Shown: piece by piece, positions 24,450 to 33,160 of the stretch
Position numbering within the stretch: position 1 is the first letter of the stretch
How the letters are laid out: every line of letters starts with the position of its first letter
Assembly: GCA_049511415.1 (NCBI GenBank)
Contig: JBEKYC010000004.1
Coordinates: 1-64,000 of the forward strand
Length of the DNA: 64,000 nucleotides
Reading direction: 5' to 3'
Origin: Bog-159 sp049511415
GTDB lineage: Bacteria > Acidobacteriota > Terriglobia > Bryobacterales > Bryobacteraceae
Notes under the pieces: generated by a model
What the model was told of the DNA's origin: nothing
What the model saw: the letters and a program-made list of their open reading frames with translations, nothing else
The model's database searches: none
Program-made: the position numbers and the translations under genes

Positions 24450-25313
24450 TTAATAGGGCAGAGACCCTTTTACATCCAGGTGCGCGCGATAAACCGAAGT
24501 GCGCGCGGTGATGTAGAGCGTGTGCAAGTCCGGATCGCCGAAGGCGCAATTCGAGGGAGTTTCGGGCACCGGCAGGGTAACCAGCAGTTTGCCATCGGGG
24601 CTGTAAACTGCAATGCCTTTGGCAGCCACATACAGGTTGCCGGTCTCGTCGGTGCGCATGCCCGCCGGGACTCCGTCGACGTTGGCGACGGCGATGCGCT
24701 CGCCGGAGACCTCGCCGTCCCGATCCACGTCGTAGGCGCGGATGTTGCGTTCGTCGGAGTTGGCGACGTACAGGATGCGGCCGTTCGGCGAGAGGGTGAT
24801 GCCGTTGGGGCGGCCGGCCGGCTTGGCGATCAGCCACAACTGGCCTTTGGGCGTGATGTGATAGACGCCGTAGAAATCCAGTTCGCGGGTATCCTGCTGG
24901 CTGCCGAAAGCCGGATCGGTGAAATACACGTGTCCGGACTTGGAGACCACCAGGTCGCTAGGCGCGTTGAGGCGTTTGCCGTCCCACTTGTCGGCCAGCA
25001 CTTCGATGCGTCCCTTCTTGTCGGTGCGGGTGACGCGGCGGGTGTGGGTCTCGCAGGTGTACAGACGGCCTTGCGCATCGAAAGCGTTGCCGGCCGCGCC
25101 ATTGGCGGATTCGCGAAACACCTCATGATCGCGGTCCGGCGCTTTTTTGACGATCTTGCCGCTGGGAATGTCGCTGAAGAGCAGGTAGCCGTCACGCGAC
25201 CAAGCGGGGCCTTCGGTGAAACGGTAACCTTTCGTTACCGTTTCCACCTCGACTTGCGAAAAGTCCTGGGCGGCCAGCGGCAGCGCCAGCAACGCCAGGA
25301 GGCAGGCGGTCAT
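24450..25313 (-). CDS. Exported SMP-30/gluconolactonase/LRE-like protein
   Basis: This 287-residue protein has a signal peptide (about 1-15) and a six-bladed propeller of the SMP-30 type, with FTEGPAWSRDGYLLFSDI, the Asn/Asp metal-ligand segments NAFDAQGRLYTCE and LNAPSDLVV, PNGITLSPNGRILYVANSD and VDGVPAGMRTDETGNLYVA. The family includes Ca-dependent gluconolactonases. Its ATG overlaps the BON gene stop (ATGA). The substrate is likely a sugar lactone, by homology only. Confidence 0.9.
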   Translation of the reverse strand: MTACLLALLALPLAAQDFSQVEVETVTKGYRFTEGPAWSRDGYLLFSDIPSGKIVKKAPDRDHEVFRESANGAAGNAFDAQGRLYTCETHTRRVTRTDKKGRIEVLADKWDGKRLNAPSDLVVSKSGHVYFTDPAFGSQQDTRELDFYGVYHITPKGQLWLIAKPAGRPNGITLSPNGRILYVANSDERNIRAYDVDRDGEVSGERIAVANVDGVPAGMRTDETGNLYVAAKGIAVYSPDGKLLVTLPVPETPSNCAFGDPDLHTLYITARTSVYRAHLDVKGSLPY

Positions 25314-25609
25314 CGCCCGCCTTTGCCTACCACGGTGAGTTCGTTGTTCACCTGTTTGACGCCGCCCACCTTACGCGTCAACTTTTCGGCTCTGGTCTTC
25401 TGCTCGCTGGTTTCTACTTTGCCTCGCAAAGTAACGACGCTATCCTTGACTTCGACTTCGAGGGCGCCGCCCTTGACCACCTGATCGTCGGCCAGTTTGC
25501 GCCGCACCAGATCGTAGAGTTCATCATCCGAGTGATGTTTTTCGGCGGCCCACGCGCCGGCAGCCAGGGCCAGAATGATTAATAAGGAGACTAACGTTTT
25601 AATTTTCAT
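25310..25609 (-). CDS. Exported single-BON-domain protein
   Basis: A 99-residue protein with a signal peptide (about 1-22) and one BON domain (about 27-97), with the typical GALEVEVKDSVVTLRGKVET and VGGVKQVNNELTV segments. BON domains bind phospholipid or peptidoglycan-associated partners at the envelope. The start overlaps the era stop by 11 bases. Regulation not visible beyond the operon. Confidence 0.9.
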   Translation of the reverse strand: MKIKTLVSLLIILALAAGAWAAEKHHSDDELYDLVRRKLADDQVVKGGALEVEVKDSVVTLRGKVETSEQKTRAEKLTRKVGGVKQVNNELTVVGKGGR

Positions 25610-26504
25610 CGTTTCCGGTCATTGTACGCCAATCCAGGGCCGCCAGGAAATTCGGCTTTTCGCGCCAACCCGGCTGCACTTTGACATGCAGGTCGAGGTA
25701 CACGCGCCGGCCGAAGAGGCGCTCCATTTCCAGGCGTGCCAGCGAGCCGATTTGTTTCAGCATGGCTCCCCCGGCGCCGATAACAATTGCTTTCTGGCCG
25801 TCGCGCTCGACGTGGATCGTGGCGTAGATGCGGGCAAGCCTGGGAGTTTCCTCCCACTGGTCGACCCAGACGGCGACGGAATGGGGCACTTCCTCCCGGG
25901 TAGCTTCCAGGATCTTCTCGCGGATCAATTCAGCCGCGAGAAAGCGCTCGGGCTGATCGGTGATGTAGTCGGACGGGAAGTAGGCGGGACCTTCGGGAAG
26001 ACGCTCGATTACGGCCTGTCGTAGCGCGTCCAGACCCTCGCCGGACCGGGCGGAGATCGGAATATAATCGGCGAATTCGTGTTGCGCGCGGTATTGCTCG
26101 ATGAGGGGCAGCATGGCGCTCTTGTTCTTGCCCAACAAGTCGGATTTGTTGAGGACCAGCAGGGCGGGTGTGCCGCTCTTTTTCACCAGGTCGATGGCGT
26201 GCGCATCTTCTTCACGGAATTTGCGGGAGACGTCCACCAGGAACAGCAGCAGATCGCGTTCTTCGAGGGCGGCACGCACTTCATCCATCATGCGCTTGTT
26301 GATGAGCGAGCCGGCTTTATGTATGCCAGGCGTGTCCAGAAAGACAATTTGAGCGTCGGGAAGGGTAAGGACGCCCTGCACGCAGATCCTGGTGGTCTGT
26401 GGCTTGCCGGCGACTATGGCGATTTTGGCGCCGATGAGTTGGTTCAGCAGCGTGGATTTGCCCGCATTAGGGCGGCCGAGGATGGAAACGAAACCGGATT
26501 TCAT
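25599..26504 (-). CDS. era: GTPase Era
   Basis: A 301-residue GTPase with G1 GRPNAGKSTLLNQL, G3 FLDTPG, G4 LNKSD, G5 ISARSGEGLD and a C-terminal KH domain with VERDGQKAIVIGAGGAMLKQ. Era binds 16S rRNA near its 3' end and assists 30S maturation. It follows phoH-ybeY-corC-like genes, the classical ribosome-maturation neighbourhood. The start is directly adjacent to the corC-like stop. Length and motifs are normal. Confidence 0.98.
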   Translation of the reverse strand: MKSGFVSILGRPNAGKSTLLNQLIGAKIAIVAGKPQTTRICVQGVLTLPDAQIVFLDTPGIHKAGSLINKRMMDEVRAALEERDLLLFLVDVSRKFREEDAHAIDLVKKSGTPALLVLNKSDLLGKNKSAMLPLIEQYRAQHEFADYIPISARSGEGLDALRQAVIERLPEGPAYFPSDYITDQPERFLAAELIREKILEATREEVPHSVAVWVDQWEETPRLARIYATIHVERDGQKAIVIGAGGAMLKQIGSLARLEMERLFGRRVYLDLHVKVQPGWREKPNFLAALDWRTMTGNDEN

Positions 26505-27797
26505 TTAGTTAGCCGCGGGGCTGAAGTCCCGCGCGGGCTGCAGCCCGCCCTCCATGACGCGGCGGAGGCGGACCTGGGCCACGCGCAGATCGTCGCTGGC
26601 AAGAATGTCGATATGAATGCCGTCGCGCTCGACGGACTCTCCCGGTTGAGGCACCCGGCCCAGCCATTCGGTGACCAGTCCGCCGACCGTAGTGGATTCG
26701 ATGTCGTCCTCCGGATGGAATTCGAGGAGATCCGACAGGCGCGCCAGGTCGAAGCTGCCGGAAACGATGAAACCGCCCTGTCCATCTTCCTGGACGTCGG
26801 AGGCGGGTTCGTGCTCGTCGCGAATCTCGCCCAGAATGACTTCGACGAGGTCCTCCATGCTGGCAAGTCCGGCGGTGTTGCCGTACTCGTCGATCACGAT
26901 CACCATATGGGTATTGTCCTGCTGCATTTCGCGCATCAAATCATTCACGGGTTTGGTTTCGGGCACGAAACGAATGGGCCGCATCAGCTCGCGCACGGTG
27001 CGGTGCGCGCGCTCGTCTTCATCCAGTTCGAACATATCGCGCACATGCACGAAGCCCACGATATGATCGATGTTGTCCTGGTAAACGGGGATGCGCGAAT
27101 ACTGCTCCGTGATGACCAACTCACGCAGTTCTTCGAGGGATGCGGAGGCGGAGATCGCCACGATATTGGGGCGGGGCGTCATGACTTCACGCACCACCTT
27201 GTCGCCGAACTCGACCACCGATTGGATCAGTTTGCGGTCCTCTTCTTCGATGAGACCCTCCTCGGTTCCAGCGGAGATGAGGGCTTCGATATTTTCCGCC
27301 TGCGTGGGGGCCTCCTCACCGTTGTTCTTCTCATCCGTCATTTCGACCAGGGACTGGAAGAAGTTGAGAGCGGCGACGAAAGGCATGGCGGTGAGACCCA
27401 CGCCGCGGATCAATCCGGCGAGCGGCGCCAGCCAATGCGTGGATGCACGGCGAAACAGGGTTTGCGGCAGGGCATAGGCCATCACAATCATCGTCAGCCA
27501 GGAGGCCACGGCGGTCTCCAAGACATCCGGCCACGTCCACGCCTGACCATCGGCGAAGACCAGAAAATAGAATACGGCGATCAGCAGCAGGGTGGAGTGC
27601 TTGATCAGCGTAAAGACGCCGGCGCCGTCTTCGGTCTCAAAGCCGATCTTGTCTTCCAGGGTTTCGCGGAAGAATTTGACGGCGGCAAATTCCCGCGTGC
27701 GCAGGCGGAGACTCTCCAGGTACAGCAACTGGATCAGACTGGTCAGACCCAGCAGGCAGGCCAGCAGCGCGATGATGAGAACCAGGGCCAGGCTCAT
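26505..27797 (-). CDS. CNNM/CorC-HlyC family membrane protein with CBS pair
   Basis: This 430-residue protein has DUF21-type membrane helices (about 1-170), a CBS pair (about 200-325, MTPRPNIVAISASASLEE and MRPIRFVPETKPVNDLMRE, with IDEYGNTAGLASMEDL) and a C-terminal CorC_HlyC domain (about 345-425). The family is linked to Mg2+/Co2+ transport and sits in the phoH-ybeY-era neighbourhood in many bacteria. The last 16 residues (MEGGLQPARDFSPAAN) and the stop codon are encoded by a palindromic repeat also found at 61357-61400. The C-terminus has therefore probably been replaced or extended by an inserted element. Confidence 0.95.
   Translation of the reverse strand: MSLALVLIIALLACLLGLTSLIQLLYLESLRLRTREFAAVKFFRETLEDKIGFETEDGAGVFTLIKHSTLLLIAVFYFLVFADGQAWTWPDVLETAVASWLTMIVMAYALPQTLFRRASTHWLAPLAGLIRGVGLTAMPFVAALNFFQSLVEMTDEKNNGEEAPTQAENIEALISAGTEEGLIEEEDRKLIQSVVEFGDKVVREVMTPRPNIVAISASASLEELRELVITEQYSRIPVYQDNIDHIVGFVHVRDMFELDEDERAHRTVRELMRPIRFVPETKPVNDLMREMQQDNTHMVIVIDEYGNTAGLASMEDLVEVILGEIRDEHEPASDVQEDGQGGFIVSGSFDLARLSDLLEFHPEDDIESTTVGGLVTEWLGRVPQPGESVERDGIHIDILASDDLRVAQVRLRRVMEGGLQPARDFSPAAN
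26509..26553 (-). repeat. Double-hairpin element embedded in the 3' end of the corC-like gene
   Basis: On the minus strand this reads TGGAGGGCGGGCT, then a Pro/Ala-coding palindromic run, then GGGACTTCAG and CCCCGC. It contains the perfect 16-base palindrome GCGGGCTGCAGCCCGC and a second short hairpin (GCGGG-CCCGC). The element at 61357 shares the first 13 bases, GGGACTTCAG and the second hairpin, with a compensatory change in that stem. It is a dispersed intergenic repeat that has been read into the coding frame. Confidence 0.6.
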
Positions 27798-28240
27798 GCG
27801 CGCACCCGTTCGATCAATCCGGCCGGCAGGGCCAGGCGTTTGCGCCAGCGGGATTCGGCGCGGGCCATGCGCCCGTGGTCATTTTCGTGGTCCATGCCCA
27901 GCAGGTGCAGCAGACCGTGGAGCATCAGGATACAGATTTCATTTTCGATGGAATGGCGCTGTTCGGCGGCTTGAGCGCGGGCCCGCTGTAATGAGATGGC
28001 GATGTCACCAAGGGATTGGGCCGGCGCAGACTCCGGGAAAGACAGCACATCGGTAGGGTAATCCTTGCCGCGGAATTCCCGGTTGAGACGGCGGAGTTCG
28101 ATATCGCCGGTGATCAGGCAAGTGAAGGCGGCGCCTTTGGAAACCTGTGCACACAGAACACGGGCGAAGCGTTCCAGACTGCGCCGGTCGAGTTCCGCCG
28201 GAGCCCGGCGGAACAAAACTATATGGTCGCCGGAGGACAT
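27794..28240 (-). CDS. ybeY: Endoribonuclease YbeY
   Basis: A 148-residue protein with the zinc motif HGLLHLLGMDHEND (H-x3-H-x5-H) and the FRGKDYPTDVLSFPE strand. YbeY is a single-strand endoribonuclease for 16S rRNA 3'-end maturation and 70S quality control. Its start overlaps phoH by 22 bases and its stop overlaps the corC-like start by four. Normal length. Confidence 0.97.
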   Translation of the reverse strand: MSSGDHIVLFRRAPAELDRRSLERFARVLCAQVSKGAAFTCLITGDIELRRLNREFRGKDYPTDVLSFPESAPAQSLGDIAISLQRARAQAAEQRHSIENEICILMLHGLLHLLGMDHENDHGRMARAESRWRKRLALPAGLIERVRA

Positions 28241-29247
28241 GGATCGGAAGTTGCTTCAGCGGACGGTTCCGTCAGTTTCAAACTCAACTGGCGGCCCGCG
28301 CCGATGGCTTCGTTATAGCGCTCGTACGCCTTGACGATGCGCTGCACCAGATTGTGGCGCACCACATCGCGGTCGTCGAACTGCACGAAGCTGATGCCCT
28401 GGACACCGCGCAGCACCTCGATGGCGTCGATCAAGCCGCTGCGCTTGCCGGGCGGCAGATCGATCTGGGTAATGTCGCCGTTGACGACCATTTTGGAATT
28501 GAAGCCCGTGCGCGTGAGCACCATTTTCATCTGTTCGGGCGTGCTGTTCTGGGCTTCGTCGAGGATGATGAAGCTGTCGTTGAGGGTGCGGCCGCGCATG
28601 AAAGCGATGGGCGCGACTTCAATGGTGTTGCGCTCCAGGAACTTGTCAATCTTTTCCGCCTCCATCATGTCGTACAGCGCATCGTAGAGAGGGCGCAGGT
28701 ACGGGTCCACCTTTTCCTGCAGCGTGCCCGGCAGGAAGCCCAGGCGCTCGCCCGCCTCCACCGCGGGGCGGGTCAGAATGATGCGCGAGACGCGCTTGGA
28801 AATCAGAGCCGAGACGGCCATGGCGACGGCCAGATAGGTCTTTCCGGTGCCGGCCGGTCCGATGCCGAGGACCAGATCGTTGCGCTCGATGGCTTCCAGG
28901 TAGCGGCGCTGGTTTACGGTTTTGGGCGCCAGGGCCTTTTTGCCGAAATTGCGCTGGCGTCCGCTCTGCACCAGGGCGCGGAAACTGACTTCGGGGTCTT
29001 CGCAGACTACCCGCAGGTAGCTGTTGAGATCGCCGTTGTTGAAGACGTGGCCTTCGCCGACCAGCGCGACGTAATCCTCCAGGATGTTTTCGGCGCGCGT
29101 GACGGCGTCGGGGTCGCCTTCGATTTCGAGCGTGCTGTCGATGAGTTGGGTGTTGACTTTGAGGCCCGATTCGATCAACCGGATGTTCTCATCGCGGGTG
29201 CCGAACAGGCTTTCGACGCCTCGGCTGATTTGCACGTTGGCTTTCAT
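28219..29247 (-). CDS. phoH: PhoH family ATPase
   Basis: A 342-residue PhoH-like protein. The N-terminal 90 residues carry a small KH-like segment (IESGLKVNTQLIDSTLEIEG), followed by the P-loop GPAGTGKTYLAVAMAVSAL and Walker B FIILDEAQNSTPEQMKMVL. PhoH proteins are RNA-dependent ATPases/helicase-like enzymes, here genetically linked to YbeY and Era in ribosome maturation. It is the first gene of the run, with a candidate TGC-TATACT box and a leader of about 120 bases. Confidence 0.95.
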   Translation of the reverse strand: MKANVQISRGVESLFGTRDENIRLIESGLKVNTQLIDSTLEIEGDPDAVTRAENILEDYVALVGEGHVFNNGDLNSYLRVVCEDPEVSFRALVQSGRQRNFGKKALAPKTVNQRRYLEAIERNDLVLGIGPAGTGKTYLAVAMAVSALISKRVSRIILTRPAVEAGERLGFLPGTLQEKVDPYLRPLYDALYDMMEAEKIDKFLERNTIEVAPIAFMRGRTLNDSFIILDEAQNSTPEQMKMVLTRTGFNSKMVVNGDITQIDLPPGKRSGLIDAIEVLRGVQGISFVQFDDRDVVRHNLVQRIVKAYERYNEAIGAGRQLSLKLTEPSAEATSDPCPPATI

Positions 29248-29372
29248 TTAGGTAGTGTTTGGGTGCCTCCGAACGACTGGTAAGAGCAAGTTGGGGATAG
29301 GACCGGGATAAACGCGGCCGATTGGTGAACAAACTTTCCGCTGGCGCGGGGTGGTCAAAACCATCCGCTCCT

Positions 29373-29378
29373 AGTATA
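29373..29378 (-). promoter_or_regulatory. Candidate extended -10 box for the phoH operon
   Basis: TGC-TATACT on the minus strand (TATACT at 29373-29378) fits an extended -10 element. A -35 match at 17-18 bases is weak. It would start a leader of about 120 bases ahead of phoH that drives the ten-gene run to 19591. Confidence 0.35.
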
Positions 29379-29469
29379 GCAGAGGGAAGCCGCCTCGGAA
29401 ATCGGTTACGTGACGCGCCCGCGTTTGCGACCGAAACGTGCGGGGTTTCCGTTTGACGCACGAACGCGC

Positions 29470-30060
29470 CTATCGCGCATGGCGGATGAGGCCGCAAGCG
29501 TCCGCGACTTCCGTTACATCGGGCAGGTCGAATTCCATTTGAATCTGCCCACCGTCGCGCTCGTATACGCCAAAGAAGATCTTGTGCACCTGGTCTGGGC
29601 TGCCCTCCTTATGCGGCGTGGGCTTGTTGTAGAACAGTTTAGCCACGATCATGGTCGGAAGCAGCACGGAACCCACTATGGAAACCTGTTTTTCCCCCGG
29701 CATCACGGCCCATATATCGTTCTGGGGCTTTCCGTCGTCAAGCCGCAGGTCGACCGGGATCATGTCCTTGTGGGAACTTTCGCTCACCTTGGACGCAACC
29801 TTCACCCCGATGTCGATCCAGCCACCCTCAAAATGACCGGCGGTTTTGCTGCGAGCGTGCTCCCCCGGCTGGCAGTGCACCACCAAAACCGGCGCCGAAG
29901 GCTTGGCTTGTTGGGGCGGCGCCAGAAACTTGCCTGCCAACCGATATTCCTCATACGAAGCGTTGTGCAGGGCATCGGAAACATGTTCTTTAGTCCAGCT
30001 TTGGGCAATGACGGTCGCCGGAATCATAAGCACCAGGAGAGTCAATCGTCTAGTTGTCAT
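29470..30060 (-). CDS. Secreted hypothetical protein
   Basis: Started at MTTRRLTLLVLM (ATG at 30058-30060; the upstream extension to 30216 lacks a signal and runs into the next gene), this 196-residue protein has a signal peptide (about 1-20, VIAQS). It is otherwise a soluble beta-rich protein, with SAPVLVVHCQPGEHAR, GKPQNDIWAVMPGEKQVSIV and a terminal LPDVTEVADACGL. No known domain is recognised. It is 70 bases downstream of the propeller-like gene on the same strand. Confidence 0.65.
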   Translation of the reverse strand: MTTRRLTLLVLMIPATVIAQSWTKEHVSDALHNASYEEYRLAGKFLAPPQQAKPSAPVLVVHCQPGEHARSKTAGHFEGGWIDIGVKVASKVSESSHKDMIPVDLRLDDGKPQNDIWAVMPGEKQVSIVGSVLLPTMIVAKLFYNKPTPHKEGSPDQVHKIFFGVYERDGGQIQMEFDLPDVTEVADACGLIRHAR

Positions 30061-30130
30061 CCATTCCCAATGATATTCGCGCAACGGCCAAGAATAACAA
30101 AAATCCTTCTGGCAGCGCTGGAAACCGATG

Positions 30131-31378
30131 TTACGGCGCGAGGTGGCGCATATCGATCTTGCGCAACTCGGATTCGACCCGCGGGCTGCCTGGTTTCTTC
30201 CTGCCTTCGTCGTCATACTCGTTCCAGCCGGTGTTGGCGATGAAATAGAAGGTGTCGCCGACGAATGTGCCGTGCGTGGGTTCGCCCAGGCCGGGAGTGT
30301 TGGTTTCCAGGATACGCTGCCGCGTCAGATCCGCGGAGAAGAGCACCAGCCGTTCCGGCGTCTCGCCATTCTGCACGGCCAGGAAAGAATTGCCGTAGCG
30401 GTAGAAGCCGTCGATGCCGCTGAGGACGATCTTAGGCGCGGGCTGCAACCAACGTAGGGCGCGAGTCTGCAGGTCGATGGCGGCGATACCCCGCACATAG
30501 TCCGGCACATAGAGGGTATGCTCGTCGGCGGATAGGGCGGGTGTCTGCGGGGAGGGAAATTCGCCGGGCGGATCGAGTCGGTCAAAAGTAGAGGCACCGG
30601 CCGTCAGGCGCAGCACGGCGCCGTAGGTTCCCTCCGAGACATAGAGATCTCCGGCGCGGCTGATGGCCATGTCGCCGAACAAGCCCTTGACGGGCGACTC
30701 GATACGCCGGATCAGCGCTCCGGAATCGAGATGAAAAGCCAGCAGAGCGCTCTTGTCCTTATCGGCGAGGTTGCAGTGCGCGCAATGGCCCACCCAGCCG
30801 GTGGCCGCCCACAGGATACGGCGGCGGCTGTCGATGCGCAGGGCCATGACGGGCCAGCCGGTCTGGGCGAACAGCCGTCCCTCTCCGGTGACGATCTTGG
30901 ACTGGGTCACGCTGCCGATGAGAAAGCGATGGGTTTTCGGATCGTAGGCGAGATCTTCGGGCAATAAATCAGGTTCGGGGAGGAGTTGCACCGCGACGGC
31001 GTGGCCGACGGGTTGCCGATTCCGATCCGTCTGGCGAAGGATCGCGGCGAATTGGGGTGTGGCACGGAGAGAGGCGAAGTCTTCGTCCGCGGCGAAATCG
31101 TAAATCAGTCCCGCGGCCGCCAGATCGGCCAACTCTGCAAGAGCCTGAGTGTTGTGTCCCAGCCGCGCCTCGGCGTCAGCCAGCTTATACAGGATACGCG
31201 CATTGCCCGGCAGGAGGGCTTGTAAACCGGTTAGAGCGTCGCGGAGCGCAGGATAATCCTTGGATTGGGCGGCTTGATGCGCGGCATGATTCAGAGTGAT
31301 CCAGCGGGGTTCGGAATCGGCGCCGCATAATCGCCCCAGGGACATGGCGAGGAACACGGCGCCGGTTAGTCGTCTCAT
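30131..31378 (-). CDS. Secreted TPR plus beta-propeller-like protein
   Basis: A 415-residue protein with a signal peptide (about 1-19) and a short TPR-like helical part (about 30-110, with GNARILYKLADAEARLGHNT). An NHL/SMP-30-like propeller (about 125-410) follows, with LPEDLAYDPKTHRFLIGSV, GDMAISRAGDLYVSE and PALSADEHTLYVPDY. A CAHC pair occurs near residue 205. It may sense or process an extracellular ligand; function unknown. Confidence 0.7.
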   Translation of the reverse strand: MRRLTGAVFLAMSLGRLCGADSEPRWITLNHAAHQAAQSKDYPALRDALTGLQALLPGNARILYKLADAEARLGHNTQALAELADLAAAGLIYDFAADEDFASLRATPQFAAILRQTDRNRQPVGHAVAVQLLPEPDLLPEDLAYDPKTHRFLIGSVTQSKIVTGEGRLFAQTGWPVMALRIDSRRRILWAATGWVGHCAHCNLADKDKSALLAFHLDSGALIRRIESPVKGLFGDMAISRAGDLYVSEGTYGAVLRLTAGASTFDRLDPPGEFPSPQTPALSADEHTLYVPDYVRGIAAIDLQTRALRWLQPAPKIVLSGIDGFYRYGNSFLAVQNGETPERLVLFSADLTRQRILETNTPGLGEPTHGTFVGDTFYFIANTGWNEYDDEGRKKPGSPRVESELRKIDMRHLAP

Positions 31379-31413
31379 GACTGATGAGACGTATGAGACC
31401 GCGGAATGCCTTG

Positions 31414-32598
31414 TTAGGTGGTTGGCGCAGCGATTACGAAGAGAGTGCCCATGCCGCCGGAGCCTCCCGCGCTGGCCGTGCCGAAGATGTTGCCTTTCGA
31501 GTCCACAATCACGCCGGAGGCGGGGCGGGCGCCGTCAGAGCCGCCCGTGAAGCTATAGACGGTGGTGAAGTTGCCGGCGGCATCCAGCTTGAAGATGGTG
31601 CCATTTCCATAAGCACCGCCGAACATGGTGGTGCCATACAGGTCGCCCGCCGCGTCGGGGAAAAGGCTGGCCATGGGCGCGGACCCGTCAGGGCCGGTGA
31701 ACGTGTGCAGCACCGTCAGCTGGTTGTTCGCGGGATTGAACTGGAAGACGACGCCGTTGCCCAGTCCGAAACTGGCGCTCCCGCCGGCCGAGCAGGTGCC
31801 AAAGAGGTATCCGCTGGAATTTGTGATGAGGCCCGCCATGGGCTGGGATCCGTCGGCGCCCCCGGTAAAAGTGTACAGTGCGGACGGATTGCCAAGGGCG
31901 AAGATCGTGCCGCCGTATCCCAACTGGGCGCTACCGCTGGTGGTCCCGTACATGCTGCTGCCCCAGTGAAACAGCCCGCCGTGCGGCAGGGCGCCATCCG
32001 GAGGAAGACTCTGTCCGGTGGTGAAAGCGCCGCCCGTGGGCAGTTCGAATGTGGTGCCGTATTTCGCGTCGCCGCCCTGGTAGGTGGTTCCGTAAATGTT
32101 ATATGCGGGATCGAAAGCCAGTGGCGCGGCGGGACCGGATCCCTCCGCCGGCGGGCCCGCCAGGCTATGCAGAATGGTGTACTTGCCGGTGGGCGGTAAG
32201 GTTAACTCAAAAATAGTCCCGTGGCCATCCGCGCCGCCGTTAAAGGTAGTGCCGTAGAGGTTGCCAGCCGAGTCCTGGATCAGACCGGCGAGAGGCCCCG
32301 CGCCATCGCTCGGGGCGCCGGCGAACGCGTGTAGAATGGCTTCGTTCCGGCTGGCGAAATTTACCTCGTAGATGGTGCCGGCGCTACTGGCACCCCCGCC
32401 TTTGGTGGTTCCGTAAAGATTGCCATCGTAGAGAAGCGGTGTGCCGAACGGGGCGGCGCCGTCGGTGGCGCCTCCTTTGAATGTGTGGATCACCGTAAGC
32501 GTCTGAGCCGAAAGCGGCTGTGGGGCGATGGCGGCGGTGCAGAGCCAAGCTACGCCGAACAACCATCCAGATTTGTTTGAAATCGGGTAATGCATCAT
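31414..32598 (-). CDS. GloVer tandem-repeat secreted protein
   Basis: A 394-residue protein with a signal peptide (about 1-32) and about eight repeats with the core L/I-Y-G-T-T/C-x-x-G-G-x-x-x-x-G-T-I/V-F (for example NLYGTTFNGGADGHGTIFEL and DLYGTTMFGGAYGNGTIFKL). The family is TIGR03803 (GloVer, choice-of-anchor tandem repeat proteins), abundant in acidobacteria. No separate anchor domain is visible at the C-terminus. Role: probably extracellular binding; unproven. A GAGGAG ribosome-binding site precedes the start. Confidence 0.88.
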   Translation of the reverse strand: MMHYPISNKSGWLFGVAWLCTAAIAPQPLSAQTLTVIHTFKGGATDGAAPFGTPLLYDGNLYGTTKGGGASSAGTIYEVNFASRNEAILHAFAGAPSDGAGPLAGLIQDSAGNLYGTTFNGGADGHGTIFELTLPPTGKYTILHSLAGPPAEGSGPAAPLAFDPAYNIYGTTYQGGDAKYGTTFELPTGGAFTTGQSLPPDGALPHGGLFHWGSSMYGTTSGSAQLGYGGTIFALGNPSALYTFTGGADGSQPMAGLITNSSGYLFGTCSAGGSASFGLGNGVVFQFNPANNQLTVLHTFTGPDGSAPMASLFPDAAGDLYGTTMFGGAYGNGTIFKLDAAGNFTTVYSFTGGSDGARPASGVIVDSKGNIFGTASAGGSGGMGTLFVIAAPTT

Positions 32599-32652
32599 TT
32601 CTCCTCGTGTGAACCGCCCGCCTGGCTGCGCCGCGGGCGCAAAAAGAACAAC

Positions 32653-32667
32653 CCATTTTGAAAATGG
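32653..32667. promoter_or_regulatory. Palindrome CCATTTTGAAAATGG (candidate operator)
   Basis: A perfect 7-bp dyad around a central G lies 55 bases upstream of the GloVer gene. It could be an operator for a dimeric regulator; no regulator gene is adjacent. Confidence 0.3.
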
Positions 32668-32870
32668 ATTTCAATTCCGTAAACGCAGCGTAATTAATTC
32701 TGTATCGATGCCATGGGAGTGTCAAGCAGTACATAAGAATCTGGATCTGATTCCAGCGCCAGCCAGACCGTCGTTAACTCTGATTACGACTTTGCCGAAG
32801 CTGTACAAAAACATACAGTTCCAGGGCGCCGTGCAGTTTTCTCCAGGAGCACTCGATGGTACATATCGAC

Positions 32871-32876
32871 TATAAT
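32871..32876 (+). promoter_or_regulatory. Candidate -10 box for the AT-hook gene
   Basis: A perfect TATAAT in the context GAC-TATAAT-CGG lies 71 bases upstream of the 32948 start. The -35 position shows no TTGACA-like match. Confidence 0.3.
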
Positions 32877-32947
32877 CGGCATTGCTTTCCGTATAGTTTG
32901 GCTGGTACTACTGGGCGTCACTGCGTTCTGCGATCAAAAAGGGCACG

Positions 32948-33160
32948 ATGGACCTCTCCAAGGCGCTCGCCGATCTACGAGAACAACGCGATCGAATCGA
33001 TCAGGCGATCACCAGCCTGGAACGGCTGGCTGAAGATCGGCCGCGCCGGCGTGGCAGACCCCGCGGCAGTAAATCCGGAGTTGCGAAGAGGCCCACGGCG
33101 ATCACGGGTGGGACCAAAGAGCGCGCCCGGGCGACGACGAATCCAGCCTCGGATGAGTAG
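32948..33160 (+). CDS. Small AT-hook-like DNA-binding protein
   Basis: This 70-residue protein begins with an amphipathic helix (about 1-27, LADLREQRDRIDQAITSLERL, dimerising or coiled-coil-like) and follows with an AT-hook core RRRGRPRGSK and a basic, Lys/Arg-rich tail. It resembles small nucleoid-associated proteins seen repeatedly in Acidobacteriota, but I cannot name a family. Its last codons overlap the start of the next gene (33153), so the two are probably co-translated. Expected cytoplasmic, minor-groove DNA binding. Confidence 0.65.
   Translation: MDLSKALADLREQRDRIDQAITSLERLAEDRPRRRGRPRGSKSGVAKRPTAITGGTKERARATTNPASDE

Larger units (their letters stand above)
32599..32947. other. Intergenic region, divergent (no gene seen)
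   Basis: These 349 AT-richer bases separate the leftward GloVer gene from the rightward AT-hook gene. They hold a 15-base palindrome CCATTTTGAAAATGG (32653-32667), a candidate operator for the GloVer gene. A TATAAT on the plus strand (32871-32876) is a candidate -10 for the AT-hook gene 65-70 bases downstream. No coding frame is convincing. Confidence 0.5.

Noticed and set aside
26079..27974. Long 631-codon plus-strand frame opposite the corC-like and ybeY genes
   Set aside because: It is antisense to two well-supported genes and has a His/Gln/Gly-rich composition typical of a GC-rich shadow frame.
28147..29283. Long plus-strand frame opposite phoH
   Set aside because: phoH has clear Walker motifs on the other strand; this frame has no domain or ribosome-binding site.
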